19,950 bases of DNA from CAYUYM01 sp964449305 (GTDB lineage Bacteria > Bacteroidota > Ignavibacteria > SZUA-365 > CAYQST01), in assembly GCA_964449305.1 (NCBI GenBank), contig CAYUYM010000040.1, positions 1-19,950 on the forward strand. Direction: 5' to 3'. The translations under genes and the position numbers were made by a program. How positions within the stretch are numbered: position 1 is the first letter of the stretch; each line of letters opens with the position of its first letter. Below, in pieces: positions 1 to 6,778 of this stretch. The notes beneath the pieces are model-generated. The model worked only from the letters and a program-made list of their open reading frames with translations. It had not been told where the DNA came from and ran no database searches.

Positions 1-18
1 CCAGAACTTTATCTTCAA

Positions 19-50
19 CCAACAGCCTCACAGAAATGTGGGGCTGTTGG
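19..50. terminator. Long GAAA-capped hairpin, possible terminator of a gene left of the window
   Basis: Bases 19-32 pair with 37-50 as a 14-bp stem, with one T/G wobble at 28/41, closed by a GAAA tetraloop at 33-36. On the plus strand only a weak T-run follows (CGTTT at 51-55), so it is not a textbook U-tract terminator. No reading frame on the plus strand stops between position 1 and the hairpin, so any gene it terminates must end before the window. It could instead be a structured RNA element. Confidence 0.45.
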
Positions 51-261
51 CGTTTGGGCATGCGACGCACTGTGTCACCCGTACCCGTCGCATCGCCATC
101 TGTCCGTGTCCCATTCCTCTCAGGGAGGTACCTCTCCCGCGGTCCGGGCAGTACACTGCCTTGCCCTTGGATTTGCGACCATCATGCCCTATCTTGTTCA
201 CTTCCGGTGAGCACCATCCGCTTGCCTTCAGTTCATCGACGTTCTTTCGAGACTTCTTCAT
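28..261 (-). CDS. Doubtful small hypothetical protein, 77 aa
   Basis: An open frame begins with ATG at 261 and has a GAGG-like ribosome site about seven bases upstream. The N-terminal part is lysine-rich (MKKSRKNVDELKASGW) and looks more protein-like than the arginine-rich C-terminal half. Cysteines at residues 17, 38, 65 and 68 (the last two as CVAC) might suggest a small metal-binding fold, but I recognise no family. The stop falls inside the hairpin at 19-50, which argues against an intact gene. It may be a decayed remnant or chance. Confidence 0.2.
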   Translation of the reverse strand: MKKSRKNVDELKASGWCSPEVNKIGHDGRKSKGKAVYCPDRGRGTSLRGMGHGQMAMRRVRVTQCVACPNANSPTFL

Positions 262-385
262 TCACACCTCAGGGGCCAGGCCCACAACGGTGTGAATCAA
301 CAAATCCCGTAAGAACACATCAGCGCCTTCGCCGACTAACGGCGGGCACGACACAACCAGGTTCTCACCTTCGGAACTCTTCGAT
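51..385. other. Stretch without a convincing gene, upstream of the M23 peptidase gene
   Basis: I see no protein family in any frame here apart from the doubtful minus-strand frame that ends at position 28. A 9-bp inverted repeat (ATTCACACC at 260-268 and GGTGTGAAT at 289-297) lies about 90 bases before the peptidase start. The promoter of the peptidase gene should be in this stretch, but no clear -35/-10 pair or TAnnTTTG motif stood out. Confidence 0.5.
260..297. repeat. 9-bp inverted repeat with 20-base spacer
   Basis: ATTCACACC (260-268) is the exact reverse complement of GGTGTGAAT (289-297). The spacing of arm centres is about 29 bases, so it could be an operator for a dimeric regulator or a weak hairpin. 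It lies upstream of the exported M23 peptidase gene. No regulator gene adjoins it. Confidence 0.35.
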
Positions 386-1210
386 ATGAAACAGTGGTTC
401 GCCGTTCCTGTGTGTTCTTTTCTTCTGACGTTCGTCTTCAGCCCCGCCCCTGCGTATGCGCAGTCCGCGGCCGATACAACGCTGCATGCGGTCTTGCAAT
501 CCGGTGATGAGGATGAGTGGAACACGAACTCCATCCGCTCGTTCGGAAAGACCAGCAAACTACCACCCAACTCGAACCTCGTCCTCGGTCTTGCGACGCA
601 GAAATTCGTCTGCCCATACAACGGCGACTTCATAAGAGGTGTCGGTCGCGGGCACGACGGTCTCGACATCAACCTGCCTATGGGAGCCCCTGTGAAATCC
701 GCGTTCGATGGCATTGTCCGCTATGCGCAGCGCAACAAGGGTGGCTATGGCAACCTCGTGATCGTGCGCCACGCAAACGGACTCGAAACCTATTATGCTC
801 ACCTGTCAACGATCAAGGTGAGGGAGAATGAGGAGGTGTCGGCGGGCGAGGTCGTCGGCCTCGGTGGCAGCACCGGCCGCTCATCCGGTCCCCACCTTCA
901 CTTTGAACTTCGCTACAAGGATGTCCCACTCGATCCTCTGAAAATCCTGGACTACTTCGGGACCAAGGTCATTGCGGATACGGTCAATTATTCCGAGGTG
1001 ACACGGTTCGACGCCGACAAGAAGAAATCGGGGCGGCACTGGCGTCGTTCGACCCGCGGCGACGGCAAGGGGGGATACACGATCCGGAAGGGGGACACCC
1101 TCTCCGATCTCGCACGACGCCATGGCACCACTGTAAAGAAACTCTGCTCGATCAACAGAATCTCTCCAAAAGCGCTGTTGCGATCCGGTCACAAGTTGAA
1201 ACTCAAATGA
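386..1210 (+). CDS. Secreted M23 family metallopeptidase with C-terminal LysM domain
   Basis: Predicted to act in the envelope as a zinc-dependent endopeptidase on peptidoglycan cross-links, or as a LytM-type regulator of amidases. A signal peptide covers residues 1-26, ending in an AYAQ-type cleavage region. The M23 domain (about 70-190) keeps the lysostaphin-type metal set: H90 and D94 in GHDGLD, H139 in YYAHL, and H170/H172 in PHLHFE. All zinc ligands are present, so it is probably active rather than a degenerate LytM factor. A basic linker (about 205-228) leads to a LysM module (231-274, YTIRKGDTLSDLARRHG) that should bind peptidoglycan glycan. The total of 274 residues fits LysM-M23 proteins, although LysM is more often N-terminal. 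It is monocistronic, convergent with hpnE. No clear Shine-Dalgarno precedes the ATG. Confidence 0.93.
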   Translation: MKQWFAVPVCSFLLTFVFSPAPAYAQSAADTTLHAVLQSGDEDEWNTNSIRSFGKTSKLPPNSNLVLGLATQKFVCPYNGDFIRGVGRGHDGLDINLPMGAPVKSAFDGIVRYAQRNKGGYGNLVIVRHANGLETYYAHLSTIKVRENEEVSAGEVVGLGGSTGRSSGPHLHFELRYKDVPLDPLKILDYFGTKVIADTVNYSEVTRFDADKKKSGRHWRRSTRGDGKGGYTIRKGDTLSDLARRHGTTVKKLCSINRISPKALLRSGHKLKLK

Positions 1211-1230
1211 CATCTCCTCCCCCTGCTCCG

Positions 1231-1251
1231 CGGCCCCCTCAACCGGGGCCG
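1231..1251. terminator. GC-rich hairpin between convergent M23 and hpnE genes
   Basis: CGGCCCC (1231-1237) pairs with GGGGCCG (1245-1251) around a 7-base loop. It lies 20 bases after the M23 stop and 8 bases after the hpnE stop on the other strand, where a shared terminator is expected. T-runs are poor on both sides (CGTTT at 1256-1260 on the plus strand). Confidence 0.45.
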
Positions 1252-1259
1252 TGTCCGTT

Positions 1260-2603
1260 TCATCCACCATGCACCATATGCCCCACGGCGGCTTCTGCAC
1301 TGCGAACCGCACCTTCAATTGTGGCAGGCAGACCGGTGTCGGTCCAGTCTCCCGCCAGATGGAAGCGGGGATGCCCGGATCCAAGCGAGGCACGGACAGT
1401 CTCCAAGCCTGGCTCCGGGATGAAGGTGGCGCGACGCTCGAGTACGGTGGACATTGCGCGAATGTCCGTTGGATGAAGCGCGAACAGCCGGCAGAGCTCA
1501 CGCTGCAGATGTTCGGTGAGCTCTGATCGTGGCATGTCGGCAAGGCGGCCTGGTGCCGACAGGATGCATGTGGACATCGCTCCGCCGGACGGTACACGCC
1601 CCTTGGGAAACACCCATTGGATGTCGCTCCCCAGGCACCCGAGCATCTGCTGCGTCGTCAGGGGATGTGTGGTCACCATGTGAATCGCCAGAATCGCCGA
1701 TGGTCGGAAGCGCTCGAAGGGAAGTCGCTTCAACACGTCAAGATCCGATGCCGCGGCCAGGGAGCGCAGCGACCATGGGGGAAGCGTGCAGATGATGTGC
1801 AGTGCCCGGAGGTGCGCACCGTTCTGGAATTCCACGGTGAAGTGATCCCCGGCGGTGATGACACGCATGGCACGATGATGGAGCAGGATGTTGCAGCCCT
1901 TCCTGTGCAGATGATCACGCGCGGGCCGCACAAACACGGAGTCCAGGCTGCCACGTGGGAGGATGAACTGTGAACCCCGGGCGTCCTGAAAGAACACTTC
2001 AGACATGACGCGCAGGAACATTGCCGCGGATGCATCCCGCATGCGTGCGTTCATCGTGGCAATGACGATCGGTTCCCACAAGAGCTCCATCGCCTCCCTG
2101 CCTTGCCGGTGGTCCTCCAGATACTCCAGCACCGAACGACAACCAACAGCGGCGGCATCAACACCACACCGCATTCGCAGCAGGAGGCGGAGTGCCTGCC
2201 AGCGATCCTGCATGGACAGCATGCCCCACGTCGCCACGGCGGCAGCCGGCCCAAGCGGCCATGGAAGCCGATGGTCGTCGAGGGTATGCCGCCGTCCATC
2301 GGTGTGCTGATACTGGAGCGACAGACGACCATGAACGGTCAGCCTGTCGATGGAGCCGATGGTGCGGAGAAAGTCCAGCGTGGAGGTGTAGCATCCCATG
2401 AGCAGATGCTGCCCGTTGTCGAGCGTCACACCACTGTCAGCATCGGGGAAGGACCAGACGCGGCCGCCTGCATGCGGACGGGCCTCGGCAATCGCCACCG
2501 TCCTCCCGCCATCGGTCAGACGCACCGCGGCAGCAAGTCCCGCCACGCCGGCTCCCAGCACAAGGCAGTCGATCACGTCAGTCCCGTGTTGGTCGCCAGT
2601 CAC
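1260..2603 (-). CDS. hpnE: Hydroxysqualene dehydroxylase HpnE (squalene-associated FAD-dependent desaturase)
   Basis: The last enzyme of the HpnCDE route: an FAD-dependent amine-oxidase-fold protein that reductively removes the hydroxyl of hydroxysqualene to give squalene. The N-terminal Rossmann FAD motif is visible as LVLGAGVAGLAAAVRL (GxGxxG at about residues 17-22), followed by the acidic AEARPHAGGR segment typical of phytoene-desaturase-like flavoproteins. A C-terminal FAD-contact motif reads FHLAGDWTDTGLPATIEGAV. I chose the GTG at 2603 because it overlaps the hpnD TGA as GTGA. An upstream in-frame ATG at 2645 would add 14 residues lying entirely inside hpnD. With the GTG start the protein is 447 aa, in the usual range. 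It is the third gene of hpnCDE. Confidence 0.9.
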   Translation of the reverse strand: MTGDQHGTDVIDCLVLGAGVAGLAAAVRLTDGGRTVAIAEARPHAGGRVWSFPDADSGVTLDNGQHLLMGCYTSTLDFLRTIGSIDRLTVHGRLSLQYQHTDGRRHTLDDHRLPWPLGPAAAVATWGMLSMQDRWQALRLLLRMRCGVDAAAVGCRSVLEYLEDHRQGREAMELLWEPIVIATMNARMRDASAAMFLRVMSEVFFQDARGSQFILPRGSLDSVFVRPARDHLHRKGCNILLHHRAMRVITAGDHFTVEFQNGAHLRALHIICTLPPWSLRSLAAASDLDVLKRLPFERFRPSAILAIHMVTTHPLTTQQMLGCLGSDIQWVFPKGRVPSGGAMSTCILSAPGRLADMPRSELTEHLQRELCRLFALHPTDIRAMSTVLERRATFIPEPGLETVRASLGSGHPRFHLAGDWTDTGLPATIEGAVRSAEAAVGHMVHGG

Positions 2604-3463
2604 GGCATCTCCGGGCGGCGGGCGAGCCAGCGCGGCCGGGCCCATTCAGCGACACTGACGAGCAGCTTGGTGGCGGATGAGACACGAATGCGGCGTGTGA
2701 CAACATCGAAGTCCTCCTCCGCGATGGCTCGGAGCAGCCGCTGATAGACGCGCCCCATGATGCGGGCGGGGGCGAAGTGACCGAAGTCCTCCCGTGGGAG
2801 GAGCCGGTCCGCTGCGTCGAAATGCCGCCATGCGCGTTTCACCTGGAAGGCCATGAGGCGGCGCAGCTCCGGCGAGTCTCGTCGCGAGAGGATGTCATCC
2901 TCGCACAGACCGTGGGCACGCAGTTCATCGAGTGGCAGGTAGATGCGTCCGCGCCCGGCATCCGCGGCAACATCACGGATGATGTTCGTGAGCTGAAGCG
3001 CGATCCCGAGCGTTTCCGCATACTGCAGCGAAGCGGGGACCACATAGCCGAAGATCGGACTGCTCATCAGGCCGACAGTTGAGGCCACATGCCAGCAATA
3101 GGTGCGCAGCTCATCGAACGTGGCGTAGCGATTCTGCACAAGATCCATCCGCATCCCGTCGATGAGGGCGAAGGGGAGCGCCGGTGGGATGTGGAAGCGG
3201 TGGACGACATCGGCCATCGGATCGAGGATGGGATGTCCAACCGGCCCGTCCAATGCACGCCTCAGCGTGGCGGTCCATTCGTCGAGTTGCCTGGCTTGGA
3301 GGGCCGGGTCGTCACCCTCGTCCACGATGTCGTCCGTCTGGCGGCAGAAGGCGTAGACGGTTCTGATGGCGTCCCGCTTGGGCCGTGGCAGCAGCGCGAA
3401 GGAAACGGAGAAGCTCGTGGCGGACTGACGCGTGATCTCGTCGGCGATGGTCTGCTGCGTCAT
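2600..3463 (-). CDS. hpnD: Presqualene diphosphate synthase HpnD
   Basis: A trans-isoprenyl diphosphate (squalene/phytoene) synthase that condenses two farnesyl diphosphates to presqualene diphosphate, the first committed step to squalene. Both Mg-diphosphate binding motifs are present: DDIVD at about 44-48 and NIIRDVAADAGRGRIYLP with D164/D168. The ATG at 3463 overlaps the hpnC stop as ATGA, which fixes the start; another in-frame ATG at 3490 would add nine residues inside hpnC. The product is 287 aa, normal for HpnD. I assign HpnD rather than HpnC from the order and from NIIRDVAAD-type motif 2. A phytoene synthase role is less likely because HpnC and HpnE flank it. Confidence 0.9.
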   Translation of the reverse strand: MTQQTIADEITRQSATSFSVSFALLPRPKRDAIRTVYAFCRQTDDIVDEGDDPALQARQLDEWTATLRRALDGPVGHPILDPMADVVHRFHIPPALPFALIDGMRMDLVQNRYATFDELRTYCWHVASTVGLMSSPIFGYVVPASLQYAETLGIALQLTNIIRDVAADAGRGRIYLPLDELRAHGLCEDDILSRRDSPELRRLMAFQVKRAWRHFDAADRLLPREDFGHFAPARIMGRVYQRLLRAIAEEDFDVVTRRIRVSSATKLLVSVAEWARPRWLARRPEMP

Positions 3464-4359
3464 GGTCGGACCCCGCGGGGCGATGGACACAGAACCGACC
3501 GGAGGAGGATGCCGAGGGTGTCGAGACGGGACAGCGCCGGGCGTGTGGTCACATCATACGCCATGCTGGTGATGCGGTCGAGGATGCGTATTCCGCCGAG
3601 ACGTGTCGCCTTCAACTCAAGATGCAGCCGGAATGGAAGTCCGTGGAAGAGGGGAAGGGCGTCATCGAAGAAGCGCCGGGTGCGATCCACCTGGAAGCGC
3701 ATCAGATCGCGCACATGCTGAGGTGCGGGTGTGTCCAGGAGATCCGGGATGCGCACGCCGAAGCGCTGCAGATCAACGGACGGTATGTAGACACGCGAGC
3801 GGGGGATGTCGGTTGAGAGATCCTGCCAGAAATTCGCGAGCTGCAGGCCGGTGCAGAGAGCGTCGGCATGCCTTGCCCGTGCTTCGTCGTACAGGCCGAA
3901 CAGATGGAGAAGGATCCGGCCGACGGGATTGGCCGAGCGGCGGCAGTAGTCGAGGACGTCATCGAACCCGGCAAACGTGGGTCTGCGTGCATCCTGTTCG
4001 AAGGCGTCGATGAGAGCATGCACATGGGTGACCGGGATGGAGAAATGACGCAGGGTGTCGACAAGTGCGAGGACAATGGGATTCGTCGGAGCCGCGTCTC
4101 CCACCAGGGCCTCATCGAGCGATTCGCGCCATTGTCGCAGAGCCGTCAGGCGCTCCTCCGGGATCATCGTCCCCTCATCGGCGAGATCGTCGGCATGGCG
4201 TGCGAAGGCATAGATGGCTGCCACATGCGGGCGGAGGTGCGCCGGCAGCAGACGGGATGCGACGGGAAAGTTCTCGTAATGCGCACGCGCGAGTGCAACG
4301 CAATGGGCATACGCCGCCTCGACGGCATGGGCATGGCGAGGTTCGGATGTCGGGCTCAT
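3460..4359 (-). CDS. hpnC: Hydroxysqualene synthase HpnC
   Basis: The second squalene/phytoene-synthase-fold enzyme, which converts presqualene diphosphate to hydroxysqualene with loss of diphosphate and addition of water. The first aspartate motif is ARHADDLADE (D57-D61) and the second is QLANFWQDLSTDIPRSRVYIP-like with D180 and D184; QLANFWQD with IPRSRVYIP is the HpnC flavour of this motif. The length of 299 aa is normal. The ATG at 4359 has GGAG five to six bases upstream. The gene starts 40 bases after the upstream YchF-like gene on the same strand and overlaps hpnD by four bases. Squalene could feed hopanoids or another triterpenoid, but no cyclase is in the window. Confidence 0.9.
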   Translation of the reverse strand: MSPTSEPRHAHAVEAAYAHCVALARAHYENFPVASRLLPAHLRPHVAAIYAFARHADDLADEGTMIPEERLTALRQWRESLDEALVGDAAPTNPIVLALVDTLRHFSIPVTHVHALIDAFEQDARRPTFAGFDDVLDYCRRSANPVGRILLHLFGLYDEARARHADALCTGLQLANFWQDLSTDIPRSRVYIPSVDLQRFGVRIPDLLDTPAPQHVRDLMRFQVDRTRRFFDDALPLFHGLPFRLHLELKATRLGGIRILDRITSMAYDVTTRPALSRLDTLGILLRSVLCPSPRGVRP

Positions 4360-4399
4360 GGCTCCACCGGCAGCGTGGGCGCTTCACCCCTGCCGGGCG

Positions 4400-5485
4400 T
4401 CATCCATGTCGGATGGTGAGGATGTCACCATCGAGGACGATGTACTCCCTGCCCTCGAGCCGCCAGTGGCCCTTCTCCTTGCAGGCGGCCATCGATCCGA
4501 GTGCGACGAAATCGTTGAAATGCACAACCTCCGCACGGATGAAACGGTTCATCAGGTCCGTGTGAATGGCGCCAGCCGCTTCCTGGGCGTTTGTACCGGC
4601 CTTGATGGTCCATGCCCGGCACTCGTCATCGCCGGCGGTGAGGAAGGAGATGAGGCCGAGCAGGCGGTAGGCCGACTGGATGATGCGTTTCAGGGCGGAC
4701 TCCCTGATGCCGTAATCGGCCATGAACGTCTCGGCATCCTCGTCCGGGAGCATCGCGAGTTCCATTTCTATCTTTCCCACGAAGGCATCGACCAGGATGC
4801 CGGCATTCTGGATTGCCGCCTGCACCTCGGCTGTCAGTGTGGCCATGCGGTCGATTGCGTCGTCGGCGAGGTTGAGCAGAATGAGGAGAGGCTTCTCGGA
4901 GAGGAACTGGAAGCCCCGGATGATCTTTTTCTGCGCAGGATCGAGTTCGAGGAGGCGGAGCGGCTTCTCCTGTTCGAGCCATGCGGCGCACTTCTCGAGC
5001 ACCACGAGTTCGGCCTTGCTTCTGTCATCCGCTGCGGCGCGCATCACCTGCTTGCGGAGCTTGTCGAGGCGCGTTTCCACCATTGCCATGTCGCTCAACA
5101 GGAACTCGTTCTCAAGGATGGTGATGTCGCGCACCGGATCGATCGATCCCTCAGGATGTGGTGCCAGGGGATCGTCGAAGACGCGCACCACATGAAGCAG
5201 CGCATCGTTGGTCTTCACCGATGCGAGGAAGGTGTTGGTGAACTGCGTCGATTCCCGGTCACCCTTGTTGAGGCCGACCACATCGACGAATTCGATGGAC
5301 GTGTAGACGAGCTTCTTCGGGTGGAAGAACTCTCCCAGGCGGTCGACACGCTCGTCGGGCACCTTCACGGTGGCCATGTTGGTCTGCTGACGGCGCGCCA
5401 TCGCGTCGTCCAGATGCAACCGCGTCAGTGTCTGGAAGAGGGTGGTCTTGCCGCTGAAGGGAAGGCCGACGATACCTATCTGCAT
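4400..5485 (-). CDS. Divergent YchF/Obg-like P-loop NTPase with TGS-type C-terminal domain
   Basis: A translation-factor-class P-loop protein of the YchF/OLA1 family, 361 aa (the family is usually about 363). The C-terminal half is typical: AWTIKAGTNAQEAAGAIHTD and the closing GDILTIRHG match the YchF TGS (DUF933) domain. The NTPase core is altered. The P-loop reads GLPFSGKTT (7-15) where canonical YchF has GLPNVGKST, G3 reads DVVGL (68-72) instead of DIAGL, the glycine-rich GASxGEGLGN segment is replaced by NKGDREST, and the base-recognition motif is NLAD (205-208) rather than the family's NxxE. It may therefore be a paralogue with different nucleotide specificity. I start at the ATG at 5485, directly at the conserved MQIGIVGLP; a longer frame to 5536 adds 17 poorly conserved residues. 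hpnC follows after 40 bases. Confidence 0.87.
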   Translation of the reverse strand: MQIGIVGLPFSGKTTLFQTLTRLHLDDAMARRQQTNMATVKVPDERVDRLGEFFHPKKLVYTSIEFVDVVGLNKGDRESTQFTNTFLASVKTNDALLHVVRVFDDPLAPHPEGSIDPVRDITILENEFLLSDMAMVETRLDKLRKQVMRAAADDRSKAELVVLEKCAAWLEQEKPLRLLELDPAQKKIIRGFQFLSEKPLLILLNLADDAIDRMATLTAEVQAAIQNAGILVDAFVGKIEMELAMLPDEDAETFMADYGIRESALKRIIQSAYRLLGLISFLTAGDDECRAWTIKAGTNAQEAAGAIHTDLMNRFIRAEVVHFNDFVALGSMAACKEKGHWRLEGREYIVLDGDILTIRHG

Positions 5486-5628
5486 GGGAAATCCGTTTGT
5501 TCGTGAATGACAGGGAGTTGGCGCAGGCATGCGCAAAATACCATTTCCGCTTCATGGATGAAACGCCCGGCCCACAGCACTGCTGAATTCCGGTGCGGCG
5601 ATCCGTCACGGAGGCGCAGGCTGCCTGA

Positions 5629-6645
5629 TCAGGGCAGGGGAATGGTGATGCGATACGCCGTGGCGACGGTACGCGCATCGGGAGCCAGCGCACGCACTCG
5701 GACGTGCAGCGCGTTCCCACGCAGGTCGCAGACGATGTAGTGGAACATGCGGCGGTTCCCGTTTCCGACGAAGAGATCCGGCCAGCGCTGTTCCGCCACG
5801 GGGAGAAGCGGTTGGAGCAGCCCCCCTCCTCCGCCGGTGACGAGGAAGGTTTTCGCACCGATGACGAAGTGCTCGAAGGCATGGACGTGTCCGCTCGCGA
5901 AGAGGATGGCCTTTCGCGCGCGAAGAAACGGTGGAACGAAACCCGTCTGGATTTCGGTCGACGGCATGACGATGGTGCTGTTGGTATGGGGTGAATGGTG
6001 CGTTCCGACAATGATGGCGCGGATCGTGCTGTCCGCATCAAGAGAGTCGAGTGTCGCGGTGTACCAGCGGAGCTGCTCATGCCGCTCGGCGATGGACAGA
6101 CGAGAGATGTTGGAGTTGATGAGGACCACGGCCAGGCGGCCGACGCGCACCACATGCCAGGCCCCCGCGCATTCAGGGAAGCGGCGCCGGAAGCTGGCCA
6201 TGCCCATGCCGATCGCGGGCAGCGGTGAATAGTCGTGATTGCCGGGGATGGCGTGAACCGCCTTGCCCGATGCGCGCAGCAGTGCCAGGTCGTCGTCCGT
6301 GCGTTTCCAGGAGCTGCCGGGCAGTCCCAGTCCTGTCATGTCGCCAAGGTGGAACACGGTCGAGACTCGTCGCTCCGCGGCGATGCTCTGGAAGAGCGCG
6401 GCTGTCGCATCCTCGTTCCGATCGGTCGGAAGTGAGAGCGTTTCCACCCACATCGGTTCCTGGCTGTCGGAGATGAAGGCGAGGGAGGGGTGCATCGAAG
6501 CGGAATCCCCGCTTGCCGGGCCGCGCGCGTGTCTGCCGGCGTGACGCCGACCCGTGGGCGGATTCTGTGCGGAGGCATGCACCACCCCGATGAGGAGCAT
6601 CATGACGATGAGTGCGCCTATCGTGTGTCTGGAGGAGACTCGCAT
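5629..6645 (-). CDS. Exported calcineurin-like metallophosphoesterase
   Basis: A probable periplasmic or surface phosphohydrolase; the substrate cannot be told from sequence. An N-terminal hydrophobic segment (residues 8-23) ending in HASAQ looks like a signal peptide. The dinuclear metal motifs occur in order: D60 in FISDSQ, GD at 101-102 in HLGDMTG, GNHD at 135-138, H216 in GTHHSPH, and GHVH at 252-255. All core ligands are present, so it is probably active. The start at 6645 (MRVSSRH) puts the signal peptide first; an ATG at 6672 adds nine residues. A longer open frame to 6969 crosses the citrate synthase terminator and runs antisense-free inside gltA, so it is not a credible start. The product is 338 aa. 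It is transcribed separately from citrate synthase. Confidence 0.85.
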   Translation of the reverse strand: MRVSSRHTIGALIVMMLLIGVVHASAQNPPTGRRHAGRHARGPASGDSASMHPSLAFISDSQEPMWVETLSLPTDRNEDATAALFQSIAAERRVSTVFHLGDMTGLGLPGSSWKRTDDDLALLRASGKAVHAIPGNHDYSPLPAIGMGMASFRRRFPECAGAWHVVRVGRLAVVLINSNISRLSIAERHEQLRWYTATLDSLDADSTIRAIIVGTHHSPHTNSTIVMPSTEIQTGFVPPFLRARKAILFASGHVHAFEHFVIGAKTFLVTGGGGGLLQPLLPVAEQRWPDLFVGNGNRRMFHYIVCDLRGNALHVRVRALAPDARTVATAYRITIPLP

Positions 6646-6729
6646 GGTGAAGCCGGGGGGTGGAATGATCATGCTGCAATGTCGCATCCGCCCTGCTTCG
6701 ATGCCATGCAGAAGCGATTGCCGCATGGG

Positions 6730-6755
6730 AAAAAAAAGGCTGCCGAAGCAGCCTT
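6730..6755 (-). terminator. Intrinsic terminator after citrate synthase
   Basis: Read on the minus strand, AAGGCTGC and GCAGCCTT pair over 8 bp around a TTCG tetraloop (6736-6755) and are followed by a run of eight Ts in all (6730-6737, the last two shared with the stem). It sits 23 bases past the citrate synthase stop and 85 bases before the phosphoesterase start, so it separates the two genes. Confidence 0.9.
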
Positions 6756-6778
6756 GTTCCAGAGGACGTCGGGATGCG

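Noticed and set aside
4358..5506. Long plus-strand open frame (382 codons) opposite the YchF-like gene
   Set aside because: The minus strand encodes a protein with clear YchF family motifs over the same bases. The plus frame has no recognisable motif and is a shadow created by high third-position GC.
5624..5633. Palindrome CCTGATCAGG at the end of the phosphoesterase gene
   Set aside because: A 10-base perfect palindrome without loop or T-run, overlapping the stop codon; expected by chance in GC-rich DNA.
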